A DNA stretch of 39,202 bases, taken from NCBI GenBank assembly GCA_016200355.1, contig JACQEY010000016.1, positions 1 to 39,202 on the forward strand, read 5' to 3'. Shown here piece after piece: positions 31,936 to 38,119 of the stretch (positions within the stretch are counted from its first letter, which is position 1; each line of letters begins with the position of its first letter). The DNA comes from Nitrospirota bacterium. GTDB lineage: Bacteria; Nitrospirota; Nitrospiria; Nitrospirales; Nitrospiraceae. Under the pieces are notes generated by a model. The model was not told the DNA's origin, ran no database searches, and was given only the letters and a program-made list of their open reading frames with translations. Position numbers and translations under genes: made by a program.

Positions 31936-32364
31936 ATGAAATGTCAGAAAGCGCAGCAGTGGGGATGGGTGCTTGTGCTTGCCGTCACATTCGGGTTCTG
32001 GTGGGAGGCGGCAGAGCCGATTTTCGCTCAGTCGGAGCAAGTCGTCGAGGTCACGATCAAGGATTTCAAGTTCGTGACGAAGCAGGGGGTGCTCCGCCTC
32101 GGATTTCCTTCAGTGATTAAGGTCAGGAACGAGGATGCTGAACGGCACGACTTTGGCTCGACCATGTTTGAGGGCCTTCCGACTCAGGTCGAGAAGGACG
32201 GGGTGATCGTCTATGGCCGAGGGGTGGGCGGAGTATTTCTCGATCCCAAACGGGATGCGGTTATTCGGTTCAACATGTCGCGGCCTGGCCGGCATGAGTT
32301 CCGGTGCTCGATCCATCCGAACATGACCGGTGAGTTGCTGTTGCTTAGCGTGGAGGCGGTATAA
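31936..32364 (+). CDS. Exported cupredoxin-like copper protein
   Basis: 142 residues. A hydrophobic signal peptide (~10-31, cleavage near IFA/QS) sends it to the periplasm. A beta-rich domain carries the type 1 copper ligand set: His71 in ERHDFG and Cys124, His127, Met130 in FRCSIHPNM. It is likely a small electron carrier or copper-binding protein. AGGAGG precedes the ATG. It is followed by repeat copy E and a USP gene. Confidence 0.9.
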   Translation: MKCQKAQQWGWVLVLAVTFGFWWEAAEPIFAQSEQVVEVTIKDFKFVTKQGVLRLGFPSVIKVRNEDAERHDFGSTMFEGLPTQVEKDGVIVYGRGVGGVFLDPKRDAVIRFNMSRPGRHEFRCSIHPNMTGELLLLSVEAV

Positions 32365-32371
32365 AAAATAG

Positions 32372-32496
32372 GCAGGATGCTGAAAAAGTCCGCTAGCGTC
32401 GTTCTCGCATCGTTCAGACCCTCAACGTACCGCAAGGGTACGCCTCGGGTCTTCGCTCGCTGCGGCCTTGCTGGACGGCCTTTTTGAGCATCCTGC
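32372..32496 (+). repeat. ~126-bp terminal-inverted-repeat element, copy E
   Basis: GCAGGATGCTGAAAAAG to CTTTTTGAGCATCCTGC. The central hairpin is CGTACC-gcaag-GGTACG, a third loop variant with the stem kept. The left end starts 7 bp after the cupredoxin stop codon. Confidence 0.92.
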
Positions 32497-32530
32497 TAGG
32501 GGCGAGAAATATGGTGAGGAGAGGACATTC

Positions 32531-33487
32531 GTGATCAAGCGAATTTTGTTGGCTACGGATTTTTCACAGTGGGCTCGGCGGGCGGAGGACTATGCCTGCG
32601 CGCTGGCCTGTTCGTGGAGGGCTTCCTTGACCGTGCTCAGCGTCTCGGAATTTATGCCGGGACTCAATCCCGATTACCCCGTCAATCAGCAATACTTGGC
32701 TGATCTGCTCAAAACCGCATCGTTGCAGTTAGTCGGCCTCAAAGGCCGTGCGGAGCGGCGAGGCATTGCGGTCATGACCAGGATGGCTACGGGGATTCCA
32801 AGCGAAGAGGTGATTGCCGCGGCGCGGGCTGAGGATTCAGACCTCATCGTCGTAGGGACCAGGGGCAAGACCGGCCTTGCGCACGTTTTGTTAGGCAGTA
32901 CTGCCGAGCGGGTCATTCGCGGCGCCCCCTGCCCAGTGTTGGCGGTGCGAACGGAACTGGCGGACAACGAGGACGAGTGCGTCTTGTCGAGACCTGTCAC
33001 ACTGGAGCGCATCCTTGTACCGGTCGACTTTTCCGATTGCTCCTGCCATGCCTTTGAGTATGCAGTCGAGGTGGCGTGGCAGGCGAAGGCGTCTGTGATG
33101 CTACTGCATGTGCTGGAGCCGGTGTCGTATGGTTTGGACTTTGACCTCGGCCATATCAGGAGCCGCGAAGATGTGCGCGAGAGTTGGACAAAACGGCTGG
33201 AGGAGTTGGCGTCTTCCCGCCAGCATCCTGATGTCGCGGTGGACGTTCGGCTGCGGGGAGGCTTTCCGGCCGATTCAATCTTAGATGCTGCCCAGACCTT
33301 ACCCTGCGATCTCATCGTGATGGGCACGCACGGGCGCCGTGGGATTTCGCACACCATCTCCGGCAGCGTAGCGGAAGCCGTCCTGCGAAAAGCTCGCTGC
33401 CCTGTCATCGCGGTGCGTAGCCAAAAGTTTGGACCAGGCCATCGTCGGGTGATTCCGACAGAAATGTCTCCCGTAACGCAGATTTAA
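32531..33487 (+). CDS. Universal stress protein, tandem two-domain
   Basis: 318 residues with USP domains at ~1-145 and ~160-310; motifs GTRGKTGLAHVLLGSTAE and GTHGRRGISHTISGSVAE are both complete. The start is GTG 32531 (MIKRILLATDFS), with GAGGAGAGG upstream; the frame continues upstream into repeat copy E, which is not coding. It probably binds ATP in both domains. It belongs to the UspA-type double proteins found with CBS and Hsp20 genes in dormancy gene sets. A DUF2934 gene follows 17 bp later. Confidence 0.94.
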   Translation: MIKRILLATDFSQWARRAEDYACALACSWRASLTVLSVSEFMPGLNPDYPVNQQYLADLLKTASLQLVGLKGRAERRGIAVMTRMATGIPSEEVIAAARAEDSDLIVVGTRGKTGLAHVLLGSTAERVIRGAPCPVLAVRTELADNEDECVLSRPVTLERILVPVDFSDCSCHAFEYAVEVAWQAKASVMLLHVLEPVSYGLDFDLGHIRSREDVRESWTKRLEELASSRQHPDVAVDVRLRGGFPADSILDAAQTLPCDLIVMGTHGRRGISHTISGSVAEAVLRKARCPVIAVRSQKFGPGHRRVIPTEMSPVTQI

Positions 33488-33504
33488 CCAAGGAGTGGGT
33501 GATC

Positions 33505-33726
33505 ATGAGTGCAACAAAACTCACAGTGAAGAAGAAACCCTCGATGCGTTCGCCCTTGGCGGCATCGCCACAATCTATCGAGCTGCCGAATGGCATGCGG
33601 GAACGGATTTCGAAGAAGGCGTTCGAATTATGGCAAGATCGAGGGTATCGAGACGGACACGACTTCGAGGACTGGCTCGACGCCGAGGCCATCGTGATGG
33701 AAGAAATTCATGAAGCTCGCGAGTGA
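33505..33726 (+). CDS. DUF2934 protein, second copy
   Basis: 73 residues from ATG 33505 (AAGGAG 9 nt upstream); an in-frame GTG at 33499 is also possible. The core MRERISKKAFELWQDRGYRD, then FEDWLDAEAIV, matches the first DUF2934 protein at 21259-21504. Function unknown. It overlaps the next gene by 17 nt, implying coupled translation. Confidence 0.87.
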   Translation: MSATKLTVKKKPSMRSPLAASPQSIELPNGMRERISKKAFELWQDRGYRDGHDFEDWLDAEAIVMEEIHEARE

Positions 33727-35083
33727 AACGACAGCCGGCCTGTGGGTGCCTCTTGTCCCTTCGCTCGACGCGTTGCTCGCTCGTTTGGATTCCCTTTCCT
33801 CCGAGCCGAGGATAGTTGTCCAGCGGCAGATCGCACTGAATCTTGCTCTCCAGCCTTACCTTGAGCGCGGGGCGGGGGCGTTGTTGTCCCCGCTGTTGCA
33901 GGAAACGGAATTAGCTAACCTCTTTTTGTACGCCGACTTCTACCCGCAGGACGGGCAACTGACGTTGATCGAGCAGTTGCGCGACGTCATCACAGAGCAT
34001 ATTCCACAAGAAGAGCGAGAGTGGTTGGATCCGCTGAAACATTCCTATCTCGATCTGGCAGAATTCCTGTCCTTCGACGAACAAACCCAACGTCTGACCT
34101 TCCGCTCGGTCGGAGATGCGCGGGTCTATCGTGTGCCGGATGGAGCGTTCCGCAAGGAACTGCAGCCTGGACAGGTTCTTCTCACGCGGATGATTCGCGA
34201 GCCGGGCGATGTGGAGTGGGAGCGGGCGGTGATCGCGGGCGCCGCGATCGTGTTATCCAACGAGGACGGAAAGGGCCTGCTGAACGCCACGCTCGACTAT
34301 CGGCGGCAAGTGGAGATTTCTGATGGGTCTTTCGAACTCGGCGATTGGCCGGAATTCGCCAAGCGCTATGGGCATGTGCTGCTGTGGACCTTCGCGCGGA
34401 TGCGGTTTGCCGCGCTCGTTGACGCCGTGAAGAGTATTCATTATGTGGCAGCTGCGGGGCAGCCCTATCTGTATGCCTTGGCTCTGTACGATCATTGCGA
34501 GTACGGATACATGAATGAAATGCTCGCAGGCCTTGAAGGATTCGAGCGTGAAACGGGAGTCTCCCTTCCCAGTGGAGTCTCAACCTCGAAGGACGCGCAG
34601 TTTTTCGTGCAGCGAGGGGCGTCCGGTGCTCTTGAGTCGGCGGTAGTTGCAAGACTGATCCTCACGGCGACCCAGTTGTGGGTAGAGTGTGATTCGCGAG
34701 AGCGGCTCGATGCCGTCAAACACAAGCTGGCGGCGACGTTCGGATTCTCTCTTCATTTCCGCGGCGAGACTTGGACGCCACCGGCCCGGCAGATCAAGGA
34801 GTCGGAGCTGGCCGTTGAGGAGCCTCTGACCTTGATGATTTCTGCGGAGGAAGATCGGGCACTCTTGAACGCATTCTTAGAGACCCTGTACTTAGAGTGG
34901 GCGGAACAAGCCTGCCCGTCGCTGGGGAATTACATGCCGCGTCACGTCGCAACGTCAGCAGCCGGCCGCGAGCAGGTTGCCGTTCTGATTGCCGACATGG
35001 AGCGCCACGACCCTGGAATCAGGCGCGTGGGCCAGGCAGCATTCGACTATCACAAGCTGAGGGCTCATGTGGGGCTCGACTAG
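33710..35083 (+). CDS. Large protein of unknown function
   Basis: 457 residues, soluble, no signal peptide, no domain I recognise. It is acidic and helix-rich, with a segment (~135-215) that reads as beta-rich (RLTFRSVGDARVYRVPDGAF, then LQPGQVLLTRMI), and a C-terminal stretch GNYMPRHVATSAAGREQVAV. It begins inside the DUF2934 gene and so should be made with it. Its TAG stop abuts a solo left end of the ~126-bp element. It is probably a lineage-conserved gene. Confidence 0.8.
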   Translation: MKLASETTAGLWVPLVPSLDALLARLDSLSSEPRIVVQRQIALNLALQPYLERGAGALLSPLLQETELANLFLYADFYPQDGQLTLIEQLRDVITEHIPQEEREWLDPLKHSYLDLAEFLSFDEQTQRLTFRSVGDARVYRVPDGAFRKELQPGQVLLTRMIREPGDVEWERAVIAGAAIVLSNEDGKGLLNATLDYRRQVEISDGSFELGDWPEFAKRYGHVLLWTFARMRFAALVDAVKSIHYVAAAGQPYLYALALYDHCEYGYMNEMLAGLEGFERETGVSLPSGVSTSKDAQFFVQRGASGALESAVVARLILTATQLWVECDSRERLDAVKHKLAATFGFSLHFRGETWTPPARQIKESELAVEEPLTLMISAEEDRALLNAFLETLYLEWAEQACPSLGNYMPRHVATSAAGREQVAVLIADMERHDPGIRRVGQAAFDYHKLRAHVGLD

Positions 35084-35106
35084 CAGGATGCTGAAAAAGT
35101 CCGCCA
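35083..35106 (+). repeat. Solo left end of the ~126-bp element, copy G
   Basis: GCAGGATGCTGAAAAAGTCC begins at the last base of the upstream TAG. The rest of the element is missing; family-2 repeat DNA starts ~15 bp later. Confidence 0.8.
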
Positions 35107-35121
35107 ATAGAACAAGACCGT

Positions 35122-35201
35122 TATTTGGTTTATTTGGTTTGTCTCGTTTGTTTGGTTAACCCGGACAGACCAAATGAACCAGATAAACAAAACAAACCAG
35201 T
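35122..35201. repeat. T/G-rich word repeat (family 2, copy 3)
   Basis: Left words ATTTGGTTTATTTGGTTTG and TCTCGTTTGTTTGGTTAAC; right words GACCAAATGAACCAGATAAAC and AAACCAG. The left half is nearly identical to copy 1 over CTCGTTTGTTTGGTT. Confidence 0.8.
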
Positions 35202-35242
35202 TTGAGTATCCTGAATAGCTTTACAGTCTGCGAGGTAATTCG

Positions 35243-35713
35243 ATGACGACTTGGCACAAGCCTCGGCTCGCCGAGACTCTCGAAACTTGCCGCCCTGTGC
35301 CGCCGGACAAGCCGAATATTCTCAAGGCACTTCTGGCTGTCCAGTCTGCCTTGGGCCATGTGCCGCCGAGTGCCATTCCTCAGATTGCGCAGGTGTTAGG
35401 CGTGACGGATGCCCAAGTCGCCGGGGTCTTGTCCTATTATTCCGACCTCCGGACTCAGCCGACTGGCCGGCACCTCATTCGAGTCTGCATGGGCGAATCC
35501 TGCACCGCCAACCACGGCGTACTGGTCCTCCGTGCGATCCAGGATCATGTACGCGTGGCTGTCGGTGACCGCACACAGGTAGAGCGTTTCACTGTGGAAC
35601 AGATGTCCTGCGCGGGGAACTGCGCGGTGTCGCCGACTGTGATGATCGATGAAGATCTCTGTGGGCGAGTGACGCCTTCTATAATCCCGTCACTTCTGGA
35701 GCCCTACAGATAG
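35243..35713 (+). CDS. fdsG: NAD-dependent formate dehydrogenase gamma subunit (NuoE-like)
   Basis: 156-residue thioredoxin-like [2Fe-2S] protein, the small subunit of the soluble FdsABG-type formate dehydrogenase. Cluster ligands are C82 and C87 (CMGESC) and C123 and C127 (SCAGNC). The N-terminal helices (ILKALLAVQSALGHVPPSAI) are typical of NuoE. A ribosome-binding site GAGGT precedes the ATG. fdsB and fdsA follow on the same strand. Confidence 0.9.
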   Translation: MTTWHKPRLAETLETCRPVPPDKPNILKALLAVQSALGHVPPSAIPQIAQVLGVTDAQVAGVLSYYSDLRTQPTGRHLIRVCMGESCTANHGVLVLRAIQDHVRVAVGDRTQVERFTVEQMSCAGNCAVSPTVMIDEDLCGRVTPSIIPSLLEPYR

Positions 35714-35724
35714 AGGGTAACTTC

Positions 35725-35856
35725 TCAGGTGTTCAGGCTGAAGGCTGAAGTGGGAAGACTATAAATGATCTCGCAAGGCACGAATGACCAGTGGGTCAGG
35801 TGTTTAGGCTGAAGACCGAAGGCTGGAGACTAATAGCCTTCAGCCTATTTACCTGA
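35725..35856. repeat. GGCTGAAG word repeat with hairpin (family 4)
   Basis: TCAGGTGTTCAGGCTGAAGG near 35725 is repeated as TCAGGTGTTTAGGCTGAAG (35796-35814). The latter pairs with CTTCAGCCTATTTACCTGA (35838-35856) at 16 of 19 positions. It fills the gap between fdsG and fdsB. Confidence 0.8.
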
Positions 35857-35869
35857 GTAGTTACGATAA

Positions 35870-37111
35870 ATGAAGACGACGCGCTGCTATCTTGCCAACG
35901 ATACCTCTTCACGCGCGGCCGGCGCCGAACGACTTGCCGATGCCTGGAGCGAGCGTCCTGAGATTCAACTGATTCGCACGTCCTCGCGCGGAGCCTTTTT
36001 TCTGGAGCCGATGGTGGAGCGAGATACGCCCAACGGGCGTGAGGCCTGGTTCAACGTATCGCCAAATGATTTGCCGCGCATTGTGGGCGGCGTGGGTGGG
36101 ACGCCGGTTGCCGAGATACCGTTTCTGCAACAACAGACCCGCTTCACCTTTGGCAACTTCGGCATCACCGAGCCGCTCGCGCTCGATGAATATCAGACGC
36201 GGGGTGGGTTCAAAGGCTGGGAGGCGGTACAGAACCTGTCGCCGGAGGCGATTGTCGAAGAGTTGCGCATCTCGCGATTACGAGGTCGCGGGGGTGCGGC
36301 GTTTCCTGTCTGGAAAAAGTGGCAAGTCGCGCAGCAGACCGAGTCGGAGCAGAAGTATGTCGTGGCGAATGCCGATGAAGGGGACGCCGGCACCTATTGT
36401 GATCGGATGATCATGGAGGGCGATCCCTTCCGGTTGATCGAAGGGATGATGATCTGTGCGCGGGCGGTCGGGGCGACGCGCGGATATATCTATTGCCGGT
36501 ATGAATATCCAGCGGCGGCGCAGGCCATGCGGTTCGCGATTCAGAAGGCGCGGGAGGCGGACCTGTTGGACTGCGACGACTATCCGTTCGATCTTGAGGT
36601 GGTGGTCGGCGCCGGCTCGTACGTCTGCGGCGAGGAAACAGCTCTGCTGGAATCGTTGGAGGGCCGCCGTGGCGTCGTGCTGGCGAAGCCGCCTTACCCG
36701 GCAGAGTCCGGACTCTATGGCAAACCGACGATCGTCAGCAACGTCCTGACGTTTGCGACGATTCCCAACATCCTGGCACACGGCGGCGCGTGGCATGCCT
36801 CCCTCGGCACCGAAGGGTCGCGCGGGACGATGGTGCTGCAACTCGGTGGCCGAGTGAAGCAGCCGGGGCTGGTGGAAATTCCCTTTGGCCTGACGCTCCA
36901 TGATGTCTTGGATCGATTCGGCGGTGGCATGGCACCGGGCTCACGATTCAAAGCCGTCCAGGTCGGGGGGCCGTTGGGGAGTCTCTTTCCTGAATCGCAA
37001 CTGGATATCCCGGTTTGCTATGACGCGTTCGCCGAGGCCGGAGCCATTCTTGGGCATGGCGGTATCGTCGTCTACGATCATGAGACGAACATGGTGGAGT
37101 TGGTTGTCTGA
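35870..37111 (+). CDS. fdsB: NAD-dependent formate dehydrogenase beta subunit (NuoF-like), C-terminally truncated
   Basis: 413 residues, NADH/FMN-binding flavoprotein subunit. LRGRGGAAFPVWKKW (NADH/FMN loop), VVANADEGDAGTYCDR and GAGSYVCGEETALLESLEGR are clear. In NuoF/FdsB the chain continues past GHGGIVVYDHETNMVEL into a [4Fe-4S] domain with CXXCXXC and a distal Cys. Here it stops two codons later at TGA, and the missing end's remnant lies directly downstream out of frame. Without that cluster, electron flow between FMN and the alpha subunit should fail. The start ATG has no clear ribosome-binding site. Confidence 0.88.
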   Translation: MKTTRCYLANDTSSRAAGAERLADAWSERPEIQLIRTSSRGAFFLEPMVERDTPNGREAWFNVSPNDLPRIVGGVGGTPVAEIPFLQQQTRFTFGNFGITEPLALDEYQTRGGFKGWEAVQNLSPEAIVEELRISRLRGRGGAAFPVWKKWQVAQQTESEQKYVVANADEGDAGTYCDRMIMEGDPFRLIEGMMICARAVGATRGYIYCRYEYPAAAQAMRFAIQKAREADLLDCDDYPFDLEVVVGAGSYVCGEETALLESLEGRRGVVLAKPPYPAESGLYGKPTIVSNVLTFATIPNILAHGGAWHASLGTEGSRGTMVLQLGGRVKQPGLVEIPFGLTLHDVLDRFGGGMAPGSRFKAVQVGGPLGSLFPESQLDIPVCYDAFAEAGAILGHGGIVVYDHETNMVELVV

Positions 37112-37229
37112 TCTTGGAGAGACCATGAAAGCAACCAGCCTCTGTGCTTTGGGAGGGCGAGCGCCCTATCCGGTGCTGACTGCGATTGAACATTTCGGAA
37201 ACGAATTCAGGCAAGGGGGGAGAGGCTAG
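37107..37229 (+). pseudogene. Out-of-frame C-terminal remnant of fdsB
   Basis: In the frame of 37107 the DNA reads SDLGETMKATSLCALGG, then RAPYPVLTAIEHFGNEF, the usual C-terminus of NuoF/FdsB proteins, including the fourth cluster Cys (SLCALG). About 55-65 codons with the CXXCXXC ligands are absent between it and the end of the main reading frame. Confidence 0.8.
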
Positions 37230-37414
37230 CCCGCATTATTCAGGAGAGTTCGTGATGAAGGACGAATGCGAGATAGGGGGATTCAGCCCAATCAGGACAA
37301 TTCGAGGATGAAAGATACATCCATTCTGAAACATTCCACAGCGAATAACTCGATCGAGGGAGAAGGATACGCCTCTGTTCCCTGCTCCGATCATCACCAA
37401 CCAAGGAGGGTTCG

Positions 37415-37984
37415 ATGAAGACCAATGTTCTCATAGGCGGTATGGGTCTGATCGCATTACTGGGATTGGGTGTGCAGCCGAGTCTAGCGGATCCTGACCA
37501 GGGATACTCACACGGGTATTCAAGCGAACATGGCTGTTGCAAGGAGATGATGGGGCACCATGCCCATTCTGGCTGTTGTGAGAAGATGATGGGCCATCGT
37601 GCCCATCACGCCGACCATCTTCGGCATCTCCTGGAGCATTCCAAAGAGATCGGGCTGACGGAGGAACAGGTAAAGAAGCTGAAAACCATTGAACTGGATT
37701 TCGATCGTACAAGGATTAGATCCGAAGCGGAGATCCAGGTAGCCGAACGGGAATTATTGGCGCTGGTGGAGGATGAGAAGACCGACCTGTCCGCGTTCGA
37801 AGCTAAAGTGAAACAGAGCGAAATGCTGGAAGCGGGATTGCGGATGTCGGCGTTCAAGTCCCGGCACGATGCGCTCGGGGTCTTGACACCCGAACAACGC
37901 GAGAAAGGAAAGGCCTCCCATGAAAAGAAGATGCACGGGATGATGAGCGGCCAACACGGTGGTTCATCCAGCGGAGGCTACTAG
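37415..37984 (+). CDS. Periplasmic Spy/CpxP-like metal-stress protein
   Basis: 189 residues. Signal peptide ~1-25 (cleavage SLA/DPD). The mature N-terminus has a duplicated GCC(K/E)(E/K)MMGH(H/R)AH unit (residues 40-51 and 53-64), rich in Cys, Met and His and suited to binding copper or another soft metal. The rest is helical with LTEEQ and LTPEQR motifs of the Spy/CpxP (LTXXQ) family, which act as periplasmic chaperones or metal sensors. AAGGAGGG precedes the ATG. It interrupts the fds operon between fdsB and fdsA. Confidence 0.87.
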   Translation: MKTNVLIGGMGLIALLGLGVQPSLADPDQGYSHGYSSEHGCCKEMMGHHAHSGCCEKMMGHRAHHADHLRHLLEHSKEIGLTEEQVKKLKTIELDFDRTRIRSEAEIQVAERELLALVEDEKTDLSAFEAKVKQSEMLEAGLRMSAFKSRHDALGVLTPEQREKGKASHEKKMHGMMSGQHGGSSSGGY

Positions 37985-38119
37985 CCGGCGAGGGAGACTG
38001 TCGGCGCCATGTTCGCGATGATCCTCATCAGGAAATCCACGTTCCATGTGTCGCGCCTTTCACGCTGTTCGTATTTGTCTTGGCCGTGACAGGAATCAAA
38101 GAGTATAGAGGATTCAGAG

